A DNA stretch of 64,000 bases from Shewanella eurypsychrophilus (GTDB lineage Bacteria; Pseudomonadota; Gammaproteobacteria; Enterobacterales; Shewanellaceae). Shown here in pieces: positions 40,743 through 49,838 of the stretch. The first letter of the stretch is position 1, and every line of letters starts with the position of its first letter. The notes beneath the pieces were generated by a model. The model was not told the DNA's origin. It was given only the letters and a program-made list of their open reading frames with translations, and ran no database searches. The stretch is from assembly GCF_007004545.3 (NCBI RefSeq), contig NZ_CP045503.2, positions 3,814,102 through 3,878,101 on the forward strand. The letters run 5' to 3'. The position numbers were made by a program, and so were the translations under genes.

Positions 40743-41438
40743 ATGATTGATATCAGACTCGCGAATCAAAGAGGCAGGGGTCAGTTTAGCTGGCTAAGCA
40801 GTAAACACAGCTTTTCATTTGCTGACTACCATGACACTGAACGTATGGTTTTTTCATCACTGAGAGTCATCAATGATGACACTGTCGCTGCAGCTGCTGG
40901 GTTCGACACTCATGGTCACAGAGATATGGAGATAATCAGTTATGTCACCATGGGTGAAATGGCCCACAAAGACAGCAAAGGTAACATCCAGGCACTCCCT
41001 GCCGGAGAATTTCAGTTGATGTCTGCAGGAAGAGGCATTTATCACAGTGAATTTAATGTGTCACAAGACTCACCACTTCAATTTTTGCAGATCTGGATAG
41101 AGCCTAATGAATTAGGCGGTGAGGCCAGCTATCAACAGAAATCGTTTACCCAAACAGGGCCAATAACTGCGATAGTCACCCCTTCAGGTGAAGCGGGCAC
41201 CTTAAAGGTTAAGCAAGATGCCTACCTCTATCGATTGTCATTGGCAGCACAGCAACAAGTCAGCTACGACATTAAACCGCTGCGTAAGGTGTATATTCAC
41301 CTTATTCAAGGTCAACTGACGATTGGAGGTGCCAAGCTTACGGCGGGTGATGGCGCAGCAATCACACACTTGAGTCAGCTAGAGTTACAGGCTCAAGGCG
41401 ATAAAGAGGCTATTGGCTTGCTATTTGATTTAGCATAG
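40743..41438 (+). CDS. pirin family protein (YhhW-like)
   Basis: A bicupin of 231 residues. The N-terminal cupin has the metal motif THGHRDMEIISYVTMGEM, then GEFQLMSAGRGIYHSEFN, matching the His-x-His...His/Glu ligands of YhhW-type quercetinases. The shorter C-terminal cupin ends with LLFDLA. AAGGGG lies just before the ATG. The LysR gene is divergent. Activity on quercetin is known for some homologues but not implied here. Confidence 0.92.
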   Translation: MIDIRLANQRGRGQFSWLSSKHSFSFADYHDTERMVFSSLRVINDDTVAAAAGFDTHGHRDMEIISYVTMGEMAHKDSKGNIQALPAGEFQLMSAGRGIYHSEFNVSQDSPLQFLQIWIEPNELGGEASYQQKSFTQTGPITAIVTPSGEAGTLKVKQDAYLYRLSLAAQQQVSYDIKPLRKVYIHLIQGQLTIGGAKLTAGDGAAITHLSQLELQAQGDKEAIGLLFDLA

Positions 41439-41468
41439 CGAATGAGTAACTTAATACACCTAAGGTAT

Positions 41469-42008
41469 TTATGTTAGCCCTTGTGTGTGGCACCGTTGCC
41501 TCTTTAAATCCGTTAACGGCTTACTCATCAAATAACCCATAATGATCTGACCTAACTTTTCCTGATAGCTTTTATGATTAACCTTAAAGCCATAGGAAAG
41601 AAACAGTGACTTTGACAAACGAGATGCATCGACTGTTAGATCAGTATAACCCTGCGCCCTCGCCCATACTTCCATGGTCTCATATAAAGATTTAGCAAGA
41701 CCTTCTCCTTGATGTGCGGGGTGTACATACAAGCTATCAATATAACCTTGGCCATAATAGCCCGTCTCAATGTTGGTAAAGCCACAACAGATATGCTTTC
41801 CTGCTGATATGACACTGCTATCAACCACGAGCCAGGCTTTTGTCTGGCTCATGCGTTTGTGCCAGTGGTAAGCAGATCTGGGCTTAGCTGACCAAGCAGA
41901 CTTATCTGCTGCACTGTATTGCGACTCATCTATAGCATGAATGGCATCGTGGAAAAGCTGACTAACACTTGGTGCATAAGCCGCTTGATAGGGGATAACT
42001 GAATACAT
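41469..42008 (-). CDS. GNAT-family N-acetyltransferase
   Basis: A 179-residue GNAT fold. The acetyl-CoA pyrophosphate-binding segment is visible in YIDSLYVHPAHQGEGLAKSLY (motif A with V-x-P-x-x-Q-G-x-G), preceded by a beta-strand pair and followed by TVDASRLSKSLFLSYGF. Substrate unknown. The gene is convergent with the pirin gene. Confidence 0.9.
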   Translation of the reverse strand: MYSVIPYQAAYAPSVSQLFHDAIHAIDESQYSAADKSAWSAKPRSAYHWHKRMSQTKAWLVVDSSVISAGKHICCGFTNIETGYYGQGYIDSLYVHPAHQGEGLAKSLYETMEVWARAQGYTDLTVDASRLSKSLFLSYGFKVNHKSYQEKLGQIIMGYLMSKPLTDLKRQRCHTQGLT

Positions 42009-42164
42009 TAATACTGGCTAAAAAAGAGAGGGTGGAGCTAGTTTGCATGAGAAACGCTATGAGATAAATACAAAAATGGTGGCGATCGCCAAAGCAATCA
42101 AACCACCATTAAAAGTCGCTAGTAATAGCGGCTAATTAAAGCCAACTTATTATAGGGATCAAAT

Positions 42165-42467
42165 TTACTTTTTATCGATACGACCAACAAACAACAACTC
42201 ATCGAACGTACGATCGAGTGTTTTACTGGTAAAGTCATTCATCCACATCTGCTCTTGAACAACCACTTTATCGCCTTTTTTGATCTCTACTTGAGGACCA
42301 GCAACCCAGAATGTCTTGTCAGACTCTTTAATTTGAACATAGGTGTAACCACCGCCATTCATGGTATCTAATACTTCACCTTCGTGAACAACACCAGCAG
42401 CCCATGCACTTGAAATACCTAATGCGAGAGTGGCAACCGCTGCCAGTTTGATTAATTTAGCTATCAT
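42165..42467 (-). CDS. NrfJ-like small periplasmic protein
   Basis: A 100-residue secreted protein with a Sec signal (cleavage near AWA-AGV at ~22-24). The mature part (EVLDTMNGGGYTYVQIKE, then VAGPQVEIKKGDKV and FTSKTLDRTFDELLFVGRI) matches the NrfJ-related family found in Shewanella and Geobacter near or apart from nitrite-reductase genes. A beta-barrel/OB-like fold is likely. Here it stands alone, not next to an nrf cluster. Biochemical role unknown. The ribosome-binding site is AAGGAA. Confidence 0.85.
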   Translation of the reverse strand: MIAKLIKLAAVATLALGISSAWAAGVVHEGEVLDTMNGGGYTYVQIKESDKTFWVAGPQVEIKKGDKVVVQEQMWMNDFTSKTLDRTFDELLFVGRIDKK

Positions 42468-42699
42468 TGCTAGTTCCTTAATTTCAATGTAATGCGGTTA
42501 TTAAAGCACGCTGAAAATAATAAATCTCTAATCAAAATCACAAACTGCCTAGCAATAGATAACTTTTAGAGCAAGATCTCACTCTCACTTATTTTACAAA
42601 AGATTTGGGAACTTTATTTCTTAACCTGAGGAGATCAATAAAGCGAGTCTGATAGGTCAAACTCTCTACACCAAGCAAGCAGAAATATCCGAGATATCA

Positions 42700-42927
42700 T
42701 TAGAACCTATGACTGGATTTTTCCAATAGCGGCTCTAGCATACCTTCTAAACCGTTAAGTTTAATCTCATACATTAAGGCTAATTGCTCTCCGAGCTTTC
42801 CTTCAGGAAAACCTTTCGAATGAAACCACACCAAGTAAGGCTCTGGCAACTGCAGCAATTTTCTGCCAGCATATTTGCCGAAGGGCATTTTTTGATTAAT
42901 TGCATCAAGTAACATCTGTTCATTCAT
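42700..42927 (-). CDS. DUF3820 family protein
   Basis: A 75-residue protein matching the DUF3820 pattern: MPFGKYAGRKLLQLPEPYL, VWFHSKGFPEGKLG, and a C-terminal helix. The family is small and cytosolic, with a PFGKYKG-type motif also seen in some nucleases, but function is not established. It stands alone. Confidence 0.88.
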   Translation of the reverse strand: MNEQMLLDAINQKMPFGKYAGRKLLQLPEPYLVWFHSKGFPEGKLGEQLALMYEIKLNGLEGMLEPLLEKSSHRF

Positions 42928-43512
42928 GATCTGAGCTCAGGTTATTCAATAAACTTTTTGGCAGGATAACCGAGAATAGATAAAGCACAAGCAGAAAGCC
43001 TTCAACAGTTAAGATAATGAGCCAGAAACCAATAATCTCACCTAGCCCCCCTAAAAGTACTAATACAACAATAACAAATTAGAATAACTGATGACTATCA
43101 TATAAATATTTGTCATATGAAACTTAGATATCGACTGCATATTTATGCGTTCAACTCAGGTATTAATACAATATACTTTCCGCCTGTTAACAAATCCAAC
43201 TGTAACTTACTAATAACACTTGTCTAAATTTGTGCATAGCTAGTCAGTTAACCTTGCGTCAAAAATCAGGCGGAAAGAGTATTCTGTCAAGGTTACGTCA
43301 CCACTACACTTTCGACTCCACATAGAAAAAATGTCAAAAAATCATGATGTTGACTCCGATTTAATAACTCTCTAAATTTACTCTATCGCTAGCTGTGACA
43401 AGATGATGAAGTAAGACTTAAATATAAAATTAAATACACAATAGCCAGTGTCAGGGCAAGCAGATGTATACAGCAAACTGTAATTTTAAGCGATTTGGGC
43501 AAGGGGAATAGC
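42928..43512. other. intergenic, nothing recognised
   Basis: About 585 AT-rich bp between the DUF3820 gene and the ParA-like gene. No convincing reading frame, hairpin or repeat was found. Confidence 0.5.
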
Positions 43513-44256
43513 ATGATCATACTAGTAGGGGGCGAGAAAGGCGGAAGTGGTAAAAGCTGTCTGGCTCAAAATATCGCAGTATTTTTAACGGCCGAGTGTG
43601 GCGCGTCTATCATCATGGTTGACTGCGATCCACAACGCACCACATCAGATTGGATCCAAGCAAGAAATAATAATCCAGAGCTACCCAGTATTAACTGCGT
43701 TCAACTCTATGGCAAAATTCGCAACGACTTACTCAGCTTAGAGCAACACTATGATTATGTAATTGTTGACTGTGGTGGACAAGATAACTTAGCTCTACGC
43801 GCCACCATGTCGGTTGCATCTCATGTTCTTATGCCTCTGCGTCCTAAACGTCGCGATCTCAAAACCGTCAGCCATATGGATGACATAGTGGCAACCTGTA
43901 TGATGATCAATCCAAAGATGCGCGCCTCGTTCGTGATCACCCAGTGCCCGAGTCTACCCAATCAATCAAACCGTATTTTCGAAGCCAAAGATGTATGTCG
44001 TACATACGACATCAATGTACTCGATGCCATTACTTATAGTCGTAATATTTATGATGACAGCGAAGAGTCTGGCTTATCTGTCATTGAGCTAGAACCTAAA
44101 GGCAAAGCAGCAGCTGAGATGCGTGGGATAGCCTGCGAAATGTTGCAAGCAAAGAATGCAACAGAGATTAGAAATCGCATTGCGACGGCACAAATGAAAA
44201 AAATGAGGGGGGATTATGAGTCTGGCCGATCTCAAGAAAAGCTCTACGCCGTCTAG
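43513..44256 (+). CDS. orphan ParA/MinD-type ATPase
   Basis: A 247-residue deviant-Walker ATPase. The N terminus reads MIILVGGEKGGSGKSCLAQN (signature Lys plus P-loop). Walker A' is VDCDPQRTTSDW and Walker B VDCGGQDNLAL. No N-terminal HTH, so it is not a plasmid type Ia ParA; it resembles MipZ/ParA-like positioning ATPases. ATG 43513 has AAGGGG upstream; a TTG at 43495 is less likely. Its 3' end overlaps the next gene by 41 bp. No parB gene or parS-like repeats are near, so the cargo may be a protein complex rather than DNA. Confidence 0.92.
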   Translation: MIILVGGEKGGSGKSCLAQNIAVFLTAECGASIIMVDCDPQRTTSDWIQARNNNPELPSINCVQLYGKIRNDLLSLEQHYDYVIVDCGGQDNLALRATMSVASHVLMPLRPKRRDLKTVSHMDDIVATCMMINPKMRASFVITQCPSLPNQSNRIFEAKDVCRTYDINVLDAITYSRNIYDDSEESGLSVIELEPKGKAAAEMRGIACEMLQAKNATEIRNRIATAQMKKMRGDYESGRSQEKLYAV

Positions 44257-44707
44257 AGGTGGCAAAGTAAGGCCTCAGCAGATCTCCCTTGATGCCTTTA
44301 TTGATGATTTTATCGATGACGCTACTGTGTATGCGGCGGGTCAGAGTCAATCAGACCCAACAATGGCTGATGTGATTGCCTTAGCATCCCGATTCTCTGT
44401 ACCTGACTCTAGTCCGGTTCAAACCAAGTCGAGATTAAAACCTGATTCGCTACAGTCATTATTGCGGTCTGATCCAGTACCCACTGATCGACAAAAGCAG
44501 AAATCAATATTGAAAATACCCAAAGGTAATGAACCTTTTCGTAAGGCCACATTTACCTTAAGTGAGTCAGCCATTGCACATCTTGCTGAAGTAGCCAGTG
44601 GCTGTGATATAGCTAAATCAAAACTGATCCGATTTCTGATTGAACATCACTATTCACTCAGCCCGAGTGAACGCAAACAAAAGGAAGCTTCCATCATAGT
44701 GGATTAA
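44216..44707 (+). CDS. ParA partner with C-terminal ribbon-helix-helix-like domain
   Basis: A 163-residue protein whose start lies inside the ParA gene (41-bp overlap) behind a GGGGGG purine tract, so the two are co-translated. The N-terminal half is Ser/Pro-rich and probably disordered, with an acidic patch FIDDFIDDAT. The C-terminal ~45 residues (RKATFTLSESAIAHLAEVAS) fit a ribbon-helix-helix/CopG-like fold. It may bind DNA or recruit the ATPase to cargo. I do not recognise a named family. The ATPase plus basic N-terminal partner resembles ParA/ParG-type pairs. Confidence 0.75.
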   Translation: MSLADLKKSSTPSRGGKVRPQQISLDAFIDDFIDDATVYAAGQSQSDPTMADVIALASRFSVPDSSPVQTKSRLKPDSLQSLLRSDPVPTDRQKQKSILKIPKGNEPFRKATFTLSESAIAHLAEVASGCDIAKSKLIRFLIEHHYSLSPSERKQKEASIIVD

Positions 44708-44738
44708 CCACACATTTTACCCGCTTTTCCCAACCTTC

Positions 44739-44791
44739 GCTGACAGCTTACTTTTCCCAAAGAGTTCTTTCCGGGCTGTCAGCTTTTTTTT
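44739..44791 (+). terminator. intrinsic terminator of ParA-RHH operon
   Basis: GCTGACAGC pairs with GCTGTCAGC across a 27-nt loop, followed by eight T. Confidence 0.75.
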
Positions 44792-44879
44792 AAAACGCAA
44801 ATCCTTCTAAACTTATGATTGAAAAACCTACTGCTCACCCTTACTTAATACATTAGGGATCATTAATCATAGGACATAC

Positions 44880-45704
44880 ATGCTAGCTATCTTTCTGGTA
44901 AGCATTATCGCATTAGCTGCTATAAGTTGGATCACATCGCGCAGCTGGCGTAACGAGCGCCGTCGCCAACAGATCAACCAGCAAGCCTTTCCCAAGCAGT
45001 GGAGAAAGATACTCAAAAGGCATATGCCCTACTTTCGCTCACTACCGGCAGATTTACAGCTACAACTGAAAAAGCTCATTCAGGTATTTATATCTGAAAA
45101 GGAGTTTGTTGGTTGTGATGGAATAATTATAGATGATGAGATACGAGTGACCATCGCGGCCCAAGCTTGCTTATTACTACTCAACAGGCAGACAGATTTT
45201 TACCCAAACCTGAAGCAGATCTTAGTCTATCCTTCGGTATTCTATGTTAATAATCAAGAACAAAGAAGCGGTGGCGTGGTGAGTGAGCGTCAACGTATTC
45301 TCTCAGGTGAGTCTTGGCAAAATGGCAAAGTGATCTTATCTTGGCAAACAACCCAAGCCGATGCAGCTAACCCTATTGACGGCAGTAACGTGGTTATCCA
45401 TGAGTTTGCACATCAACTGGATCAAGAGGATGGCCATGCAAACGGTGCTCCGATCCTTAATAGATTCAGTGATTACACAACTTGGTCTAAAGTGCTGAGT
45501 GAAGAGTTTGAAACCTTGCAACGAAACGCCGAACACAATCAACCATCTCTGTTTAGCTACTACGGTGCTACCAACCCTGCTGAGTTTTTTGCTGTAGCAA
45601 CAGAAGTGTTTTTCGAACGCCCACAAGAGTTCTATTTATACCATAGAGCGCTTTACCAAGAGCTCAGCCTATTTTTTAAATTAGATCCTGTAAACTGGCA
45701 CTAG
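44880..45704 (+). CDS. mtfA: zinc peptidase MtfA
   Basis: An M90-family metallopeptidase (274 residues; E. coli MtfA is ~265). An N-terminal hydrophobic segment (~1-20) suggests a membrane anchor. The zinc motif is HEFAHQLDQEDG, with the downstream Glu in NPAEFFAVATEVFFERP. In E. coli MtfA binds the glucose repressor Mlc and affects ptsG. AGGAC precedes the ATG. Confidence 0.95.
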   Translation: MLAIFLVSIIALAAISWITSRSWRNERRRQQINQQAFPKQWRKILKRHMPYFRSLPADLQLQLKKLIQVFISEKEFVGCDGIIIDDEIRVTIAAQACLLLLNRQTDFYPNLKQILVYPSVFYVNNQEQRSGGVVSERQRILSGESWQNGKVILSWQTTQADAANPIDGSNVVIHEFAHQLDQEDGHANGAPILNRFSDYTTWSKVLSEEFETLQRNAEHNQPSLFSYYGATNPAEFFAVATEVFFERPQEFYLYHRALYQELSLFFKLDPVNWH

Positions 45705-45714
45705 ATCCAAAGGC

Positions 45715-45789
45715 TAAGTGGTAAGTGGTAAGTGGTAAGTGGTAAGTGGTAAGTGGTAAGTGGTAAGTGGTAAGTGGTAAGTGGTAAGT
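45715..45789. repeat. heptamer tandem array (TAAGTGG)n
   Basis: Ten perfect copies of TAAGTGG and a partial eleventh lie 10 bp after the mtfA stop, between mtfA and the NTF2-like gene. The lack of divergence between units suggests recent expansion or an actively slipping locus. Confidence 0.95.
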
Positions 45790-45846
45790 ATGCTATAAAT
45801 ATCAAACGATTAAATCCACAACTAAATCAATAACAAAGAGGTATAA

Positions 45847-46401
45847 ATGCTAAAGCCAACGAGTTCAATGTTAGTTAACATATTCATTAGGTCACTGACC
45901 ATTATCTCAGGCTTTCTCCTTGTGGCTGGACAAGTATATGCAACTCAAACCATTGAGGAAGTCTCGACACCAATACTGAGTATTAACGACTCAGCTAATC
46001 AATATCCAGATGCTTCGGCGGTTTTAGACAAACTCCACCTCAGTGCGACAAAAGCCGACTGGGACCGCTATTTCAGTTTATATTTACCTGAAGCCGTGTT
46101 TATCGGCACCGATGCAACTGAGCATTGGGGCATGACAGAGTTTGAGGGTTATGCCCGTCCAACTGATGGCTGGGAGTATACACCCCAGACTCGTGTGTTT
46201 GTGTCAGTTAACACCCAACACAATGACCAAGTACTAATGTTCGACGAGATATTAGACAGTGTGTCATACGGACTAAGCCGTGGCACCGGCACCTTAATAA
46301 AAACAGATAAAGGTTGGAAAATCGCTCAGTATCACCTCAGTTTCCCCATTCCCAATCATATAGCCAAAGAGATCACAGCAAAAATAAAATCAGAGAAGTA
46401 G
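45847..46401 (+). CDS. SnoaL/NTF2-like secreted protein
   Basis: A Sec signal (~1-36, cleavage near VYA-TQT) precedes an NTF2-like alpha+beta domain (~55-170: VLDKLHLSATKADWDRYFSL, FIGTDATEHWGM, GTLIKTDKGWKIAQYHLSFP), the SnoaL_3 pattern. Such domains serve as small-molecule-binding or isomerase scaffolds; activity here is unknown. GAGG precedes the ATG. It lies just after a heptamer array and is convergent with the HDOD gene. Confidence 0.88.
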   Translation: MLKPTSSMLVNIFIRSLTIISGFLLVAGQVYATQTIEEVSTPILSINDSANQYPDASAVLDKLHLSATKADWDRYFSLYLPEAVFIGTDATEHWGMTEFEGYARPTDGWEYTPQTRVFVSVNTQHNDQVLMFDEILDSVSYGLSRGTGTLIKTDKGWKIAQYHLSFPIPNHIAKEITAKIKSEK

Positions 46402-46470
46402 ATAAAAGAAGGTTCGAGGGCTGAGATCCTAGGAACTAGCCCCTAGGAACTCGGTATTCGATGCTCAAGC

Positions 46471-47955
46471 TTAATGTCCCATTGATGCGCCTAAACACAC
46501 ATTAGCCAGTTGGGTGAAGTGGGTAAAGTTATCAAACTCACTCAAGGACAGTTTACGCTTAGAGCTGGCTCTATCCGCATAGAACATACCGATAACCTTA
46601 GTATCTATGATCAGAGGTGCGATCATAAAACCAGTAGCAGAAGTTTTACTTTTTAAATCAACATCCATATAAAGTCGCCATTTAGCTGAAGCAGGATCAT
46701 CGACGAACATGGACTGTTTCAATTCGATACTGTCACAGAAAAGACATTGTGGCTGATCTAAAGTAATGATGAACTCGCTCTTCATCTTTTCAGCCCCTTC
46801 ACCTAATGCAATGCGTGGTTGTAAGCGCTTGCGATTGGGGGACAATAACAAGACGCCACAACGATCGACGCCTACCCCATCCAATATTCCCTCAAGCGTA
46901 ATGGTGATCACCTGATTGAAGTCAGCTTTACTTATGGCGCAATTAGTCAGTTCACGCAATTTCTTAAGTTGCTTGGTCATATCTGGCATTCTTACAACCG
47001 GAACATTTATTTCGGCTGTGAGATCGCGTTTTAAGTGCTGAGGATCGGGTAAATGGTCAACCAATACTTTAGCACCATAGGCTTCAGCAAGTTTCTTAGT
47101 GGCATTACTACAGCGCACCATTCGAGCTTTAAGCTCATCAACTTCGATACCTAGCATGTCTGCCGCTTGCTTTAGCCTATGCTGTAATTCATCTGGCGCA
47201 GGATTTTTCCTTGCCAAAATTTCACTGATCTCATTGGCTAAGTAGATACTGCGGATTTCAGGCGTGCGTTCGTTAGGATTACTGAGCGATTTGAGTAATA
47301 CATCACCTAAGCCCCAGCTTCTTGCTATACCTAAAGAAAGCTTATTAAATGAGGTGCCTAGCATCTCACGTATAATTGCTTTCTCCTCTTTACTGTCGCC
47401 ACATTGAGCCATTGAATCGTCCAGCGCCACAGCTTCATCACAACCAGTACTCCAAAAGGCACTCTCACCCAGATGATAAAGTAATGAAGCAATAAATACC
47501 TCTTCCTGCAACTCTTCATCGTGATCTCTGAGCATCATTTTAGCCAACATGGCAGCCTGAAAAGCTCTGGCCATCAATTTAATCAACCTTTGATAGACGG
47601 ATTCAGACAAGCCTTCAGACTCAAGTAAGCTACTGAGTAACTTTGCGGTAATACAAATATTGCGAATGGTATCAAAACCTAACACTACAGTTGCTCGGCT
47701 GACCGTAGTGACTTGGCTATGACCTTTACTATAGGTTGCACTATTGGCCACTCTCAATATTCGAGAGGTCAGTGCATTGTCATGCATCACGCTTTTTCCC
47801 AACAAACCTAAGGAAGAAACATCGTCTTTAGCCAACTTCTCCAACGTTTTAACGGTAGAGCATAATGCTGGCATCTCTTGATCGCTGATGCGTTTAGTCC
47901 AGTAATCGACTCCCTTCGATTTAGCCTGAGATTGACTCTGAGATTGGGGATTCAA
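46471..47955 (-). CDS. HDOD and GAF domain signalling protein
   Basis: An N-terminal HDOD domain (~20-230: ISDQEMPALCSTVKTLEKLA, DNALTSRILRVANS) is followed by a linker and a C-terminal GAF domain (~335-490: ITLEGILDGVGVDRCGVLLL, SATGFMIAPLI). HDOD proteins are regulatory, often tied to chemotaxis or c-di-GMP pathways. The start is a TTG with AAGAGAA upstream; no better in-frame ATG precedes the HDOD domain. The gene is alone on its strand, downstream of the malate-synthase terminator. Confidence 0.9.
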   Translation of the reverse strand: MNPQSQSQSQAKSKGVDYWTKRISDQEMPALCSTVKTLEKLAKDDVSSLGLLGKSVMHDNALTSRILRVANSATYSKGHSQVTTVSRATVVLGFDTIRNICITAKLLSSLLESEGLSESVYQRLIKLMARAFQAAMLAKMMLRDHDEELQEEVFIASLLYHLGESAFWSTGCDEAVALDDSMAQCGDSKEEKAIIREMLGTSFNKLSLGIARSWGLGDVLLKSLSNPNERTPEIRSIYLANEISEILARKNPAPDELQHRLKQAADMLGIEVDELKARMVRCSNATKKLAEAYGAKVLVDHLPDPQHLKRDLTAEINVPVVRMPDMTKQLKKLRELTNCAISKADFNQVITITLEGILDGVGVDRCGVLLLSPNRKRLQPRIALGEGAEKMKSEFIITLDQPQCLFCDSIELKQSMFVDDPASAKWRLYMDVDLKSKTSATGFMIAPLIIDTKVIGMFYADRASSKRKLSLSEFDNFTHFTQLANVCLGASMGH

Positions 47956-48214
47956 ATTATTCTCTTCTTATGCATGCTTATAATTGATTGCGATAAACTT
48001 TCGCTTACTTCTAAAGTATAGGCTCAAAAAATTTATAACATAGTTAATACAAATAATATCAATAAACATAGCTTATCTAAAATAAAATGCTGAAACAGTT
48101 TGATTTACTTGCCATTACGTCTGTTTTTTGTACACCCAATGTAGAATAAATGGAATGGTAATACCATATTTACGAGAAAGGTGAATAGGTTTGCTATATA
48201 TCAGATAAAAAAAA
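47956..48214. other. intergenic, nothing recognised
   Basis: The AT-rich upstream region of the HDOD gene. No feature beyond the adjoining terminator is seen. Confidence 0.45.
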
Positions 48215-48240
48215 TGCGGCTCAATTGAGCCGCAAACACA
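48215..48240 (-). terminator. intrinsic terminator after malate synthase gene
   Basis: A 20-bp perfect palindrome (TGCGGCTCAA and its complement) is followed by eight T on the minus strand. It lies ~170 bp past the malate synthase stop. The space between holds no residual malate-synthase C-terminal sequence. Confidence 0.8.
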
Positions 48241-48407
48241 AGCAAACATTGTCGTAGCAATGCTTAAGCAAACAATAAAAACTGACTTTATGCCTCTAAA
48301 TTAGCCATAAGGGCAAACAGGCACAATGCGGAAGGAAAAACCCATACAGCACGTAGGAATACCGTACGGGGACAACGGCTGCAAAGCAGCAAATCAAAAA
48401 TAATGTA

Positions 48408-49778
48408 TTAGGCAGTTAGTATTAAACCCGTTATCAATAACTCCTGTGCACGGATTGGTCCATCGACATCTCGAGTGATATGCAATTGATTTTTTTGACC
48501 CTCACCTAAAAACTGATTGAAGATAGCCATCGCCGTATCGGAAAAATCTGGATGATTAACCCAAGTGCCATCATGGCCGTTACGCGCCTCAATCTGCTTA
48601 TTTCTGCTGATCTGTTCCAGCACATCTTCATTAATAATGTCATCTTTAACTGGTATCAATGCAGTTGTGCCCCCGATGGCAAGCGCACCACGCTTGTGGC
48701 ACACCTTAACTAACAAACGTGAATAGGCGCTTAAAAATGTCTTATCCATAGTCACTGCTTTCCTCCTGGATAAGACAGCATCATCATTGCTCAATGTTTT
48801 GATACCGCTGAAGATAGAATCCCAGCGACCACAATTTAGCGCCACAATGTTTGATCTCAATTCAAACAGTATCTCTTCCATCTCAAACACAGCGGGCAGA
48901 GTCTCAATAAGACAAGTACATTTGATGGTGCCAGGCTGAAGGCAGAAGCGCTCTTCTACAAAGGTAAATACCTGAGCCCACCAACGTGCCTCAAAATGAC
49001 TTTCGAGCTTTGGAATATAAAAATAGGGAGCACTGCCTTTGTTGAGTAGCTGTAGGTAGTTATTGTGAAAATACAAGGCAAAATCGAACAAAGCGGCAGG
49101 TATGCTAACGCCGTTGAACTCGACATTCTTCTCAAGCATATCTAAACCGCGTACTCCGCAGATCAACACTGCGGCATCATCATTTAATTGATATTGCTTG
49201 CCTGTCTGCTGATCTGTGTATTCAATATCACCACGTATGGCATCACTGAGATTAATCTGACCTTCAATCACCTTAGACCAACTTGGGGCTACAGAATTTT
49301 CAAAATCAGCTATATAGACTTTTGCATTGGCATTGAGTGCATTAATCACCATCTTACGCTCGACAGAAGCTACTACCTCCACCCGTCGATCAGTTAAATC
49401 ATCGGGGATCCCGCGGATCTGCCAATTAGATTTTCTGATAGATGCAGTCTCTGAGAGAAAGTCGGGTAACTGGCCTGCACCTATCTTTGCTTTTTTAATC
49501 TCACGTTGCTCAAGCAACTCTGGTATTTCTGATGCAAAGTTATCACATAACACACTCAGTAGATTCAGAGCGCCCTTAGTAAAAACAGCATCTTGACCTT
49601 CGACTTCGGCGCCCAATATTTGCAGAGATTGCGTAGTAGAATTATCACCAATGTTAGTGGTAGCAGAAGCTAAGATTAACTCCTCGGAAAACGCCGATAA
49701 CGCTTGCATAGGTTCACCTACATCCAGACTTCTGAATTGGGGCTCTTGGCGAGTGATATCCATTACATCTTGTGTCAT
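48408..49778 (-). CDS. C-terminally truncated malate synthase A-like protein
   Basis: Strong similarity to malate synthase A across the N-terminal and TIM-barrel parts: LPDFLSETASIRKSNWQIRG, ERKMVINALNANAKV, GTIKCTCLIETLPAVFEMEE, NCGRWDSIF, and GHDGTWVNHPDFSDTAM. It ends RAQELLITGLILTA, where E. coli AceB continues for roughly 100 more residues. The missing part forms the C-terminal plug, including the ME-D-AATAEISR-type segment with the proposed catalytic Asp. I chose ATG 49778 with AAAGGAAA upstream. No isocitrate lyase gene adjoins. It is either an inactive relic kept open or a re-purposed paralog. Confidence 0.85.
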   Translation of the reverse strand: MTQDVMDITRQEPQFRSLDVGEPMQALSAFSEELILASATTNIGDNSTTQSLQILGAEVEGQDAVFTKGALNLLSVLCDNFASEIPELLEQREIKKAKIGAGQLPDFLSETASIRKSNWQIRGIPDDLTDRRVEVVASVERKMVINALNANAKVYIADFENSVAPSWSKVIEGQINLSDAIRGDIEYTDQQTGKQYQLNDDAAVLICGVRGLDMLEKNVEFNGVSIPAALFDFALYFHNNYLQLLNKGSAPYFYIPKLESHFEARWWAQVFTFVEERFCLQPGTIKCTCLIETLPAVFEMEEILFELRSNIVALNCGRWDSIFSGIKTLSNDDAVLSRRKAVTMDKTFLSAYSRLLVKVCHKRGALAIGGTTALIPVKDDIINEDVLEQISRNKQIEARNGHDGTWVNHPDFSDTAMAIFNQFLGEGQKNQLHITRDVDGPIRAQELLITGLILTA

Positions 49779-49838
49779 TGCCGTTTCCTTTTGTTCAACG
49801 TTACGTATTTTGTACATCATTAATTTGCTTTTGAACAA

